Origin: CAYVQE01 sp964454005
GTDB taxonomy: Bacteria > Myxococcota > B64-G9
Assembly: GCA_964454005.1 (NCBI GenBank)
Contig: CAYVQE010000003.1
Span: 54,514 to 118,513, forward strand
Direction: 5' to 3'
DNA length: 64,000 nucleotides
The notes under the pieces: model-generated
The model's input: only the letters and a program-made list of their open reading frames with translations
Told to the model about the DNA's origin: nothing
The model's database searches: none
Position numbers and translations under genes: made by a program
Part shown: piece after piece, positions 26,325 to 34,926 of the stretch
Position numbering within the stretch: position 1 is the first letter of the stretch
Layout of the letters: the number at the start of each line of letters is the position of its first letter

Positions 26325-27275
26325 ATGCTCCGACTGCCGCGCCTCCGTCCCCGGCCGCCGCACCCCGGCCCGTTCGTCGATCTGACCGGTCGGGTGTGCC
26401 TGGTCACCGGGGCGACCTCCGGCCACGGCCTGGCCTGTGCCCGCCAATTGGCCGAGCTGGGCGCCTCGGTGGTGCTGTTGGGCCGCAATCCGGACAAATG
26501 CCGCGCCACCCGCGACCGCATCGCGGCCGCTTGCGGCGTCGAGCCGGAGATCCTGATCTGCGACCTGAGTTCACGGGCCGACATCGACCGGGCCGCCGCC
26601 GAGTGGCTGGAACGCGGCCGGCCGCTGCATCTGTTGTTGAACAACGCCGGAGTGGTCCGCCGCCATCGCGAGCTGACCATCGACGGTGCCGAACGCACCT
26701 TCGCCGTCAACTACCTGGCCACCTTCCAGCTCACGCTGCGGCTGTTGCCCCGTCTGTGCGAGAGCGCTCCGGCACGCATCGTCAACGTGGCCTCGGATGC
26801 CCACCGGGTCGTGTCGCTGCCGATCGACGATCTCGACGCCGAACGGCGCTACAACTTCATGCTGGCCTACTGCCACTCCAAGCTGGCCATCCTGTACTTC
26901 ACCTACGAGCTGGCCCGGCGGTTGGCGGGCAACGGGGTGACGGTCAACGCGGTCGACCCGGGTCCGGTGGCCTCCGCGATCGCCGACGACAACCCCGGGC
27001 TGACCGCGCCGCTGGCTTCCTGGCTCATCAAGCGCATTTTTCCGTCACCCGACCGGGCGGCGGCCACCGCCATGCACCTGTGCGCCGCCGGCGGCACCGG
27101 CGAGCTCAACGGCACCTACTGGCGTTTCATGGCGCCGCAGCAGCCGCGCTTCGATCGCCGCCGGCCCTGGCTGGGTGAGGCCTTGTGGCGCATCAGCGCC
27201 GAACGCACCGGCGTCGACTGGCCGGCCCCGGTCGACGGTGCACCCCGGGCGAATACGGCTCAGCGATCGGGGTAG
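26325..27275 (+). CDS. Short-chain dehydrogenase/reductase (retinol-dehydrogenase-like)
   Basis: This 316-aa SDR has the cofactor motif TGATSGHG (28-35), NNAG (106-109), catalytic Ser157, and Tyr182/Lys186 in YCHSK. It resembles retinol dehydrogenase and WW-oxidoreductase-type SDRs, which act on lipophilic alcohols or ketones. It lies 7 bp after the sulfotransferase gene, in the same direction, so it is probably the third gene of that operon. Its last 16 bp overlap the converging SDR gene on the other strand. Confidence 0.88.
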   Translation: MLRLPRLRPRPPHPGPFVDLTGRVCLVTGATSGHGLACARQLAELGASVVLLGRNPDKCRATRDRIAAACGVEPEILICDLSSRADIDRAAAEWLERGRPLHLLLNNAGVVRRHRELTIDGAERTFAVNYLATFQLTLRLLPRLCESAPARIVNVASDAHRVVSLPIDDLDAERRYNFMLAYCHSKLAILYFTYELARRLAGNGVTVNAVDPGPVASAIADDNPGLTAPLASWLIKRIFPSPDRAAATAMHLCAAGGTGELNGTYWRFMAPQQPRFDRRRPWLGEALWRISAERTGVDWPAPVDGAPRANTAQRSG

Positions 27276-28072
27276 ATCCGGCGCATGGTGCGGCCCAGCC
27301 AGCGCGAGGCCATGCTGCGCGGCAGCAGCCGATCGGTGACCAGCTGGGTCAGCCGGTAGGATGCGCCGGGGATGAAACGAGGGCCCCGGCCCAGAGCGTC
27401 CAGCGCGCCGGTCGCCACCTGTTCAGGCCGCAACACCAGCTTCGATTGCAACCGGCCCAACCGCGGACCCGAACGCTCGAACCCCGGGGTGCGGGTCATG
27501 CCGGCGCAGACCGCCAGCACGTCGACGCCGTGCGGGCCCAGTTCGTCCCAGAGGGCCTCGGCCAGCAGCCAGTCGAAGGCCTTGGTGGCACCGTAGGTGG
27601 CCACCAGCCCATGGCCGTGGGTGCCGGCCAGCGAGGACATGGCGATCAGGCCGCCCCGGCCGCGGCCGGCCATGGCGGCGCCGAAGTGATGGGCCAGCAG
27701 CAGCCAGCCGCGGCAGTTGACGTGCAGGGTCTCGAGCTTGTCCTCGAGCGGCTGTTGCAAAAATCCCCCCACCGCCGAGCGGGCGGCGTTGTAGACCACC
27801 AGCCCCACCGCGCTGGCGTCGACTTCGGGCTCCAGGCGCTCGAGCAGGTCGGGCGCCCCCAGATCACAGGCCAGCGCGCGGCATTCCACCCGGTGCGCGG
27901 CCCGCAGGCGCTCGGCCAAGGCGCCGCAGACCTCGGCCTGCCGGTCCAGCAGCACCAGGTCCAACCCGCGGCGGGCCAGCTGCTCGGCAAAGGCCGCGCC
28001 GATGCCCTCGGCCGCGCCGGCCACCAGGGCCAGCGGTCCGTATCGCCTTGCAAATTGTTCCCCGCCGCCCAT
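27260..28072 (-). CDS. Short-chain dehydrogenase/reductase
   Basis: This 270-aa SDR has the glycine motif GAAEGIG (19-25), Ser147, and Tyr160/Lys164 in YGATK. The usual NNAG is altered to YNAA. It resembles the DltE/17-beta-hydroxysteroid-dehydrogenase-like group. The ATG at 28072 follows GGAGGA. It converges on the preceding SDR (16-bp overlap) and diverges from the 3-beta-HSD-like gene, so both strands of this region encode oxidoreductases for hydrophobic alcohols. The substrate is unknown. Confidence 0.87.
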   Translation of the reverse strand: MGGGEQFARRYGPLALVAGAAEGIGAAFAEQLARRGLDLVLLDRQAEVCGALAERLRAAHRVECRALACDLGAPDLLERLEPEVDASAVGLVVYNAARSAVGGFLQQPLEDKLETLHVNCRGWLLLAHHFGAAMAGRGRGGLIAMSSLAGTHGHGLVATYGATKAFDWLLAEALWDELGPHGVDVLAVCAGMTRTPGFERSGPRLGRLQSKLVLRPEQVATGALDALGRGPRFIPGASYRLTQLVTDRLLPRSMASRWLGRTMRRIYPDR

Positions 28073-28123
28073 CGTGTCCTCCGCCGGGCAATCTACCATC
28101 CCCGCCGCCGGGCACAAGAACCT

Positions 28124-28150
28124 TTGCACGGCGGGCGCAATCGATATAAT
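28124..28150 (+). promoter_or_regulatory. Sigma-70-type promoter for the 3-beta-HSD-like gene
   Basis: A perfect TATAAT (28145-28150) lies 15 bp downstream of TTGCAC (28124-28129), about 49 bp before the start codon. The spacing is slightly short, but this is the best -10 box seen in the window. Confidence 0.6.
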
Positions 28151-28198
28151 TCGTCCGCAGCCAGAACTGGTCAGAAGCAGTTGGAAAAAGGAGCGGGC

Positions 28199-29287
28199 AT
28201 GACGAGTGGCAGGCCAGAGTTCGATTCGCCGGTCAGGGTGCTGATCACCGGCGGCGCGGGATTCCTCGGCCGGGCGCTGGTGCGCGAGCTGACCGCGCCG
28301 CGCGGCGAGCCGGTCTTGCGGGCTGCGCACATTCGGCTGTTCGACCGGGCGGTACCCGATCACGGACCCGGAGAGGTGGCATTCGTCCGCGGCGACATCC
28401 GCGATGGCGCGGCGCTCGAACGGGCCTGCCAGGACGTGGACGTCGTGTTCCACACCGCCGCCCTGGTCTCCTGGGGCCAACACCCGGACGCGCTGGTCCA
28501 CGAAGTCAACGTGGGCGGCACCCGGCGCGTCATCGAGGCCTGCGCCCGCGCCGGCGTGCCGGCGCTGGTGCACACCTCGACGCTGGACGTGGTCTACGAC
28601 GGCCGACCGGTGCGCGAGGGCGACGAGCGGCTGCCCTACCCGCGCCGCTACTACAACGCCTACGCCGAGACCAAGGCCTTGTCCGAGCAGGCGGCGCTGG
28701 CCGCCGACGGCAGCCGGCACGCCGACGGCGCGGGCCGGCTGCGCAGCTGCGCCCTGCGCCCCTGCGGCATGTGGGGCGAGCGCGATCCGTTCCACATCAG
28801 CAACCTGTTGCGGATGGCCCGTGCCGGCAAGTTGCTCTTTCGCATGGGCAACGGCCGGGCCCGTTTCCAGCACGTCTACGTCGGCAACGTGGCCCACGCC
28901 CACCTGCTGGCCGCCCGCTCCTTGCTGGCCGCGGGTGCGGCCTGCGGCCAGGTCTACCTGATCACCGACTTTCCGCCATCCAACTTCTTCAGCTACTACG
29001 CGCCGATCCTCGAAGCCCTGGGCCACCCGCTGCCGCCGGCCTGGCGCAGCCTGCCCTATCCGCTGATGCTCGGCGTGGCCGGTGCGCTCGAAGGGGTCCA
29101 GCGGCTGAGCCGTCCCTTCTTCCGCTTCGCCCCGACCGTCAACCGCTTCGCGGTCAAGCAGGTCTGCCAGGAATTCACCTTCTCGGGTGCCAAGGCCGGA
29201 CGCGATTTGGGCTACCGGCCGGTCTACCCGGAGTCCGAAGCCATCGAGCGCACCATCGACGACTTCCGCCGTTGCGGCCCGGTCTGA
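28199..29287 (+). CDS. NAD-dependent 3-beta-hydroxysteroid dehydrogenase/epimerase-family protein
   Basis: This 362-aa extended SDR has GGAGFLG (18-24) and Tyr155/Lys159 in YAETK. The C-terminal half is typical of 3-beta-HSD and NSDHL (sterol C4-decarboxylating) relatives, for example FQHVYVGNVAHAHLLAA. It probably oxidises a 3-hydroxyl group on a sterol-like or other polycyclic lipid, though sugar-nucleotide epimerase relatives cannot be excluded by eye. The ATG at 28199 follows AAAGGAG. The alpha/beta hydrolase gene begins 14 bp downstream, so the two form an operon behind the TATAAT promoter. Confidence 0.85.
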   Translation: MTSGRPEFDSPVRVLITGGAGFLGRALVRELTAPRGEPVLRAAHIRLFDRAVPDHGPGEVAFVRGDIRDGAALERACQDVDVVFHTAALVSWGQHPDALVHEVNVGGTRRVIEACARAGVPALVHTSTLDVVYDGRPVREGDERLPYPRRYYNAYAETKALSEQAALAADGSRHADGAGRLRSCALRPCGMWGERDPFHISNLLRMARAGKLLFRMGNGRARFQHVYVGNVAHAHLLAARSLLAAGAACGQVYLITDFPPSNFFSYYAPILEALGHPLPPAWRSLPYPLMLGVAGALEGVQRLSRPFFRFAPTVNRFAVKQVCQEFTFSGAKAGRDLGYRPVYPESEAIERTIDDFRRCGPV

Positions 29288-29301
29288 GACGTTCAGCGAC
29301 C

Positions 29302-30174
29302 ATGGCTCTGCCCGAATCGCGCTTCGTCGCCTCCTTCGATGGCGCCCCGATCGCTTACCGCAGCTACGGCTCCGGCCAGCCCACCGTGCTGCTGTCGAAC
29401 GGCATCGGCTGCAACCAGGCCTATGTCGATCACGCCGTCCGGGCGCTGGCCGCACAGACCCGGGTGGTGATCTGGGATTACCGGGGCCACGTGGACTCGG
29501 CCGCCGTGGACGATCCGCGCGCGTTGACCGTGGAGACCTGCCTGCGCGACATGCGCGCGGTAACGGCAGCGCTGGGCGACGGGCCGCTGGTGCTGGCCGG
29601 CTTCTCCATGGGGGTGCAGCTGTCGCTGGAGTACTTGCACCGCCATCCGCAACAGGTGCGCGGATTCATCGCCTTGCTGGGCACCTACGAATACCCGCTG
29701 CGGTCGTTTTTCCACATGGGCCGCGCCGGCGAGTCCATCGTACCGGGCACGCTCGCCGCAGCCCGCCGCTGGCCGCGTGCGGCCCGCCGGGTCTGGCGGT
29801 CGGTGCTCGGGGGCGGCTGGGTCTTTCCGCTGGCCAAGCTGCTGGTGCTCAACCCGGCAGCGGCCGGCCGGGACGACTTCGAGTCCTGGCGTCGCCACCT
29901 GGCCGGCGTGGATCCGCTGGTCTTTCTACAGCTCGGGGTCTATCTCGGCGCCCACTCGGCCGCCCACGGCCTGGAGCGGCTGGCCGGCCTGCCCTGCCTG
30001 GTGGTGGCCGGCGACCGCGACAACTTCACCCCGCTGGCCGTCTGCCGCAGGCTGCACCAGCGGGCGCCGGGTTCGGAGTGGTTCGTCATCCCCGGCGGCA
30101 GCCACGGCGGCCTGTTCGAGTTCCCCGACGTGGTCGGGCCCCGCTTGCGGGCCTTCTGGCGCGAGCACTTCTGA
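29302..30174 (+). CDS. Alpha/beta-fold hydrolase
   Basis: This 290-aa cytosolic alpha/beta hydrolase has its nucleophile elbow at GFSMG (Ser102). An acid is visible in VVAGDRDNF and the His in GGSHGG. It is the expected size for a general esterase or lipase-like enzyme with a cap domain. The ATG is 14 bp after the 3-beta-HSD-like gene. In context it probably acts on the same lipid class, but specificity cannot be read from the sequence. Confidence 0.85.
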   Translation: MALPESRFVASFDGAPIAYRSYGSGQPTVLLSNGIGCNQAYVDHAVRALAAQTRVVIWDYRGHVDSAAVDDPRALTVETCLRDMRAVTAALGDGPLVLAGFSMGVQLSLEYLHRHPQQVRGFIALLGTYEYPLRSFFHMGRAGESIVPGTLAAARRWPRAARRVWRSVLGGGWVFPLAKLLVLNPAAAGRDDFESWRRHLAGVDPLVFLQLGVYLGAHSAAHGLERLAGLPCLVVAGDRDNFTPLAVCRRLHQRAPGSEWFVIPGGSHGGLFEFPDVVGPRLRAFWREHF

Positions 30175-30202
30175 TGTGCCACCCCGGGGCACTCCGGCGC
30201 CG

Positions 30203-30649
30203 TCAGGGCAGCAAGCCGGGCGCCAGCCGATCGATCGTCTCACGCTCGACGCCCGGGCTGAGGCGCTGGTGCAATAGGCGCCAGATCCAGCGCCGCATGC
30301 CTGCCGGAGCGCGCTCCAGCAGGTACAACAGCTTGCGCTGGGCCTTGGCCACTGGCAGCGCCCCGCTGCGCAGGTCATCGAGCACCCGCTCCAGCACCCG
30401 CCAGGCCATCATCCACTCGATGCCCGCGTCCTGGCGCTCGAAGCTCTCCAGCGGCGGCAGCGCCCAGGGGTAGCGGTAGGCCGGGTCGAAGGTCCACATC
30501 AGCCAGCGCTCCAGCAACGGCCCGGCGGGGCCGTCCAGCAACCGCCGCAGCAGGAAACGCTTGCCGGCTGTGGTCTGGCCCCGGTCGAGCAGTTCCAGTC
30601 CTGCGAACAACTCCTGCAGCCCCTCGGTGCTCAGCTCCAGCGGCGCCAT
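30203..30649 (-). CDS. Hypothetical protein
   Basis: This 148-aa protein of unknown family is rich in Leu, Arg and Trp (for example RFLLRRLLDG and LLERWLMWTF) and looks mostly helical. There is no signal peptide and no cysteine. The ATG at 30649 has an excellent AGGAGG eight bases upstream. A longer start at 30727 lacks one. It converges on the hydrolase gene and lies 111 bp downstream of the AgmX-type lipoprotein gene on the same strand. Confidence 0.6.
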   Translation of the reverse strand: MAPLELSTEGLQELFAGLELLDRGQTTAGKRFLLRRLLDGPAGPLLERWLMWTFDPAYRYPWALPPLESFERQDAGIEWMMAWRVLERVLDDLRSGALPVAKAQRKLLYLLERAPAGMRRWIWRLLHQRLSPGVERETIDRLAPGLLP

Positions 30650-30760
30650 GCCGGTCGCCTCCTGAAGATCAGTCCACCCCGAATTTCCCTGGGAGCCGAC
30701 AAACACCCGATATCGTCCTTCGCCCATCGGGCTGGGGAATCTCGGGTTGCAGATCCCGAT

Positions 30761-31201
30761 TCAGGAGCCGTGGCGCAGGGGCTGGTCCTCATCGAGGTAG
30801 ATGCGCAGGCGGACCTGCCGGGCGTGCTCGCCCGGATCGGGGAAGTGGATCCAGGTCAGGATACGCTGGATGCAGGAGGCGAAGGCCGACCCCCTGAAGG
30901 CCGGGCTGACGATCTTGACCTGCTCGGCCCGTCCCCCGGGCTCGATGGTGAACACCACGTCCAGCGATTTGCCGAACAGGGCCGAATCATCGACCAGCTT
31001 GCTGCGCTGGACGCAGAGCTTGAAGTTGCTCAGATGGCGCTTGGAGACCATGTCGGTGGCCTCGTCGAGCTCCATCACCTCCTGAGGCACGGCCTCATCG
31101 GCGCGCAACACCGGACCCCGTGAGCAGCCAGCCACGAACCCCACCAGCGCAGCCAGGGCGAACGGCGCGGCTGACCATCCGGCTATCGACTTGCGCAGCA
31201 T
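30761..31201 (-). CDS. Lipoprotein with AgmX/PglI-type C-terminal domain
   Basis: This 146-aa lipoprotein has its signal peptide ending in GFVAGC (Cys26). The mature part (~65-140) matches the AgmX/PglI C-terminal domain: FKLCVQRSKLVDD, VVFTIEPGGRAEQVKI, and a final conserved Cys before HFPDP. This TonB-like fold is typical of Myxococcota and was named from gliding-motility gene agmX. Proteins with it may couple envelope layers or work with TonB/ExbBD or Agl-type motors. The ATG at 31201 follows GGAAAGGAA. It sits downstream of the TPR gene. Confidence 0.8.
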   Translation of the reverse strand: MLRKSIAGWSAAPFALAALVGFVAGCSRGPVLRADEAVPQEVMELDEATDMVSKRHLSNFKLCVQRSKLVDDSALFGKSLDVVFTIEPGGRAEQVKIVSPAFRGSAFASCIQRILTWIHFPDPGEHARQVRLRIYLDEDQPLRHGS

Positions 31202-31303
31202 GGTTCCATTCCTTTCCGCCTCTAAGTTCAACCCTCCGAATACCCCAGCCACGGTTCGGACGCAAGGCCGTTCCCGCCCCCATCCGCCCGCGGCCATGCC
31301 GGA

Positions 31304-32932
31304 TCAGAAGGTAAACCCGGTGATGGCGGACCGCTTGCGATCGGGCTCGGCGCGACCGGCGCGATCGAGGGGAAAGGGGGTGGCGTGCAGCTTGGGATCG
31401 ACGGTCAGCGCGGGGTCCTTGAACAGGTGGGCCACCGCCGGCCGTTCCGCCAGCACTTGCAACTCTTCGTTGTCACGCAACAAATCACGCAACATGAAGC
31501 CTTCCTCGGCCGCGGCCAGCAGCTGCTTCTCGGCCTCGGCCAGCATGCCCCGGCGCGCGGCAAGAATGGCCAGGTCGTAGCGGGTCCGCCCGCGGGTGCG
31601 CCACTCGTTGGGCCCCTTGGCCAGAGCCAGCGCCCGGCCGAGCCAATGCGCGGCGCGCTCGTGGTCGCGCTGCAGCAGGTAGACGTAGCCCAGCCGCAAC
31701 AGCACCTCGCCGAAGACCCGCGGGTGGTCGGCCATCGGCCGCAGCAGCTTCTCGGCTTCATCCAGCTTGCCGGCATCGACCAGCCGACTGGCCAGCTCTA
31801 GCTGCAGATCCAGGTTGTCGGGCTCGGCCCGGCAGGCCTCGCGGGTGACGGCCAGCGAACGCGCCAGCTCGTCGAGCCGGGCCAGGGCGTATCCCTGCTG
31901 GGCCCGGGCATAGGGGCTCTGCTCGACCAGCTGCTGGTAGCGCCGCCAGACCGCCAGCGCCGCGCGGTACTCGCGGCTGATGTTGAGATGGTCGCCCAGA
32001 TAGGTATGGAAAATCAGCCCCCCGGGCTGTTTCTGGATGGCCCGCCGCAGCACCGCTGCGCCCTCGGCGCTGGAACGAAACCGGGTCGCCAGCCAGTAGT
32101 GGGCCAGCGTTCGCAGCGGCAGATAGCCGCTGGTCTGGCGCGCCCGGCGCAGGGCGGCTGCCGCCTGCTCGTGTTTGAGCACCAGCGAGCGGGCCAGGCT
32201 CAAGGCCGCCCAGGCCGCGGTCAGGCCCGGATCCTGCTCCACCGCCCGCTGGCACTTGCCGAGCGCTCCGGCCAAGCGCTCGGGATCGACCACGTGCGAC
32301 TTGCGCAACCCCATCGGCTGGACGATCAGCACCGCCGCGCAGGCCAGGTAGTCCGCCATGGCGGCCGCGGAGCCGCTGGCCGGCTGGACCCCGGCCCCGG
32401 CCGGCAGCTCGGCTCCGTCGATCGCCGCCACCAGGGCGGCCACCGCCGCCGAGCCCTGCGCCACCGCCCGGGCCCGATCGGCCGGCAGGGCGACTTCCTG
32501 CTGCCGGGTCTTGCCGGTGCGCAGGTCGAAGGCCACCAGTTGCAGGCGAAAGCCGGTCGGCTCCGCGGCCTGCAGCCGACCGCAGACCCCGACCTGGGCG
32601 CCCAGCAGCTTCGCGGCGGAGCGGGCGGTCTCCAGCTCGGCCAGATCGGCCAACCGCCAGCCGTGGCTGCGCCCGAGCGACAGGGCCTGCTTGAGATGGA
32701 CGTGGTTGTAGTCGCCGCTGGCCAGCAGCAAGGCGCCGGCCCGATCGGCGATGCCGAAACCGAGCTCGCGGCCGACCGGGCCCGAACTCCACAGCGGCAG
32801 CACGACCTGGGTGATGCGTTTGGGTGCAGCGGGCTCCTGCTGCGTTTTCGTCTCGGCCCGCAGCGGGCTCGCCACCAATCCCAGCGCCAGCATTCCGGCC
32901 AGCGCCAATCGTCCGATCGTCTCGCACGCCAT
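31304..32932 (-). CDS. Exported TPR-repeat protein
   Basis: This 542-aa protein has a Sec signal peptide (MACETIGRLALAGMLALGLV, cleavage near PLRAE). A strand-rich N-terminal domain (~45-200) is followed by a long helical region with tetratricopeptide-like repeats (~210-510). Examples are AGKLDEAEKLLRPMA and RDHERAAHWLGRALALA. It probably works in the periplasm as a protein scaffold. The ATG at 32932 follows GGGGAGAG. It is transcribed towards the AgmX-type lipoprotein gene 102 bp away and diverges from the lipoprotein pair at 33088. Confidence 0.8.
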   Translation of the reverse strand: MACETIGRLALAGMLALGLVASPLRAETKTQQEPAAPKRITQVVLPLWSSGPVGRELGFGIADRAGALLLASGDYNHVHLKQALSLGRSHGWRLADLAELETARSAAKLLGAQVGVCGRLQAAEPTGFRLQLVAFDLRTGKTRQQEVALPADRARAVAQGSAAVAALVAAIDGAELPAGAGVQPASGSAAAMADYLACAAVLIVQPMGLRKSHVVDPERLAGALGKCQRAVEQDPGLTAAWAALSLARSLVLKHEQAAAALRRARQTSGYLPLRTLAHYWLATRFRSSAEGAAVLRRAIQKQPGGLIFHTYLGDHLNISREYRAALAVWRRYQQLVEQSPYARAQQGYALARLDELARSLAVTREACRAEPDNLDLQLELASRLVDAGKLDEAEKLLRPMADHPRVFGEVLLRLGYVYLLQRDHERAAHWLGRALALAKGPNEWRTRGRTRYDLAILAARRGMLAEAEKQLLAAAEEGFMLRDLLRDNEELQVLAERPAVAHLFKDPALTVDPKLHATPFPLDRAGRAEPDRKRSAITGFTF

Positions 32933-33087
32933 CGCCGCTCTCCCCTTTTCGTCAGGACCCATTCGGATGGTACCGCTCAGCGGCCTCCGGGTGAAGGTCT
33001 TTCGCGGTTCGCGCTATTGCATCTCGGCCGGCTGTCGATTTATCTTGCCGGGCGAGAAAGCGAACGCTTGGTGATTGGGGTTGAGCC

Positions 33088-33828
33088 ATGAAGACGAATC
33101 GCAGCAACGGAATCCTGGGACCGGCACTGTTGCTGGGGGCTCTGGCGGCCGCTCTGGCCACCGGCTGCGGTGTCGAGGCCACGCTGCGCCACCACCGGGT
33201 GGCCATCGAGTTGGAGGCGGCGGGCGCGGGTGAACTGGCCTTGGCTGTCCACGACCAGCGCCCCTACGTGCGCTCGGAGGAGAAGATCCCGGTCTACGTC
33301 GGCTCGGTACGCAAGGCGGGCATCCCCTACGACGCCCACACCGCCAGCGGCCGACCGCTGGCCGCCGACATGGCCCGGGTGGTCGAGCGGGCCCTGGCCG
33401 AACGGGGCTTTTCGGTCCGCCGGGTCGACAGCCAGCCGGCGCAGATCGAGATCGAGGTGGTCAAGCGGCTGGCCGCTAGCGGCGCCGCCCGTTCGCTGCT
33501 GCTGGCCATCCGCGAGTGGCACGCCGACGTCCGTTCCGAGCAGACGCGGTTGAAGTACGACCTGGGCCTGAAGGTCATCAACGCCTACCGGACGGTGGTG
33601 GCCGAGACCATCCTGCGCGGCGAGCAGGAGCTTCCGGGCCGACCCGGCATCGCCCTGCCCCAGGCCTATCGCGAAAAGCTCGAGGGCTTGCTCAACGCGC
33701 CGGCGGTGGTCGCCGCCCTGTCCGGCCCGCCGCCTGAAACACCAGCGGCCGAGCCCCGGCAGGAGGCGCCGGCCGAAGAGCCCGCCGACGGGCGGGCCGG
33801 GCGGCAGCAGCCGGAGACCGGCGAATGA
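33088..33828 (+). CDS. Lipoprotein of unknown function
   Basis: This 246-aa lipoprotein has the lipobox ALATGC (Cys27). The middle (~50-190) is a mixed alpha/beta domain with VYVGSVRKAGIPYDAHT, reminiscent of YajG- or LptE-like small outer-membrane lipoproteins, but the match is weak. The last ~40 residues are a Pro/Glu/Ala-rich tail. It overlaps the PEGA lipoprotein gene by ATGA, so the two probably act together at the outer membrane. A weak promoter (TTGCAT 33017, TATCTT 33041) may lie upstream. Confidence 0.75.
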   Translation: MKTNRSNGILGPALLLGALAAALATGCGVEATLRHHRVAIELEAAGAGELALAVHDQRPYVRSEEKIPVYVGSVRKAGIPYDAHTASGRPLAADMARVVERALAERGFSVRRVDSQPAQIEIEVVKRLAASGAARSLLLAIREWHADVRSEQTRLKYDLGLKVINAYRTVVAETILRGEQELPGRPGIALPQAYREKLEGLLNAPAVVAALSGPPPETPAAEPRQEAPAEEPADGRAGRQQPETGE

Positions 33829-34916
33829 AAGCCGCCGCGGCGTTCTTGATCACCGCCTGGCTGGCCGCTTGCTCGGCACCGGTCGAGCGGAAGACCGAAA
33901 TCGAGGGCCCGGTCACGGTCGGCAAGCTGGCACTGGTCGCGGCCCCCGCACCGGCGCTGGAGCCCGACCGGGTCCAGGAGCTGCTGGTCGGCCTGGCCCA
34001 ACGGCTGCACAAGCGCTACGGCATGCCGGTGCTGGCCGGTCGCAGCCTCAACGATGCGGTCTGGGCCGGCCTCGACGACAGCGGCCAGACCGCCTGCCGC
34101 GAATTCGACGACCAGCTCAATCGCGCGCAGAAGGCCCTGGCCGAGCTGCGCGTCGGCAGCAGCCTGGAGGCGACCGCGGCGGCCATCGAGCGGCTCGACC
34201 GCTGCGGGCCCGAGCTGGAGTCACCGCAGCGGCTGATCGCGCTGGTGCTGTTGCGGGCTCGCAGCCTGTTGCTGCGCGAACGCCGCGACGAGGCGATGGC
34301 GGCCTTTCGCTGGGCGGTGGCCCTCGAACCCGAACGGGTGATCGACAGCAGCGGCTTCACCCCGCGCCAGCGCGAGGCGCTGCAGATCGCCCGGCGCCAG
34401 GTGCTTTCGGCCGAGCCGGCCGCCATGCGCATCGACTCCGAGCCGCCCGGCGCCACCATCTGGATCGACGGCCGGCAGCGCGGGACCACCCCGGACGAGG
34501 CCATCCGCCTCTACCCGGGCCGCCACTTCATCCGTCTGCAGCTCACCGGACACGGGGCCTGGACCCGGCCCCTGCCGGACGGGGTGCCGCCGCCGCGGAT
34601 CAAGGCCTGGCTCTTTCCCACACCCGAGGGCCAAGCGCCCGAGGCGCTGCTGGCCGCCGTGCGCGGGCAGGCCCCGCTGGATGCAGCCGCCCGCAGCCAG
34701 GCCCGCGCGGCCGCGTCCCGGCTGGAGGCCGACGGCTTGCTGCTGGTGCGGCTGGCCGAGGCCGAGTCCGGGCTGCAACTGGCCGGGCTGCTCTACCTGC
34801 CCGAAGCCGACGCCCACAGCGAGTGGCGCGCGTTCGAACTCGGCGCCGGCGGCCGCCGCATCGCCAAGGGCCTCGGCCGGGTGGTCCAGGGGTTCGGCGA
34901 GCTGCGCCGGCGCTGA
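33825..34916 (+). CDS. PEGA-domain lipoprotein
   Basis: This 363-aa lipoprotein has a short signal peptide ending in WLAAC (Cys16). An N-terminal helical region (~45-195) is followed by a PEGA domain (~200-250, with SEPPGATIWIDGRQRG). A C-terminal alpha/beta segment may bind a partner. PEGA domains are small beta modules common on bacterial cell-envelope proteins. Its start overlaps the preceding lipoprotein stop (ATGA). It converges on the hexitol phosphatase gene with a 10-bp gap. No enzyme motif was seen. Confidence 0.82.
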   Translation: MKAAAAFLITAWLAACSAPVERKTEIEGPVTVGKLALVAAPAPALEPDRVQELLVGLAQRLHKRYGMPVLAGRSLNDAVWAGLDDSGQTACREFDDQLNRAQKALAELRVGSSLEATAAAIERLDRCGPELESPQRLIALVLLRARSLLLRERRDEAMAAFRWAVALEPERVIDSSGFTPRQREALQIARRQVLSAEPAAMRIDSEPPGATIWIDGRQRGTTPDEAIRLYPGRHFIRLQLTGHGAWTRPLPDGVPPPRIKAWLFPTPEGQAPEALLAAVRGQAPLDAAARSQARAAASRLEADGLLLVRLAEAESGLQLAGLLYLPEADAHSEWRAFELGAGGRRIAKGLGRVVQGFGELRRR

Positions 34917-34926
34917 GGTCCGGTCC

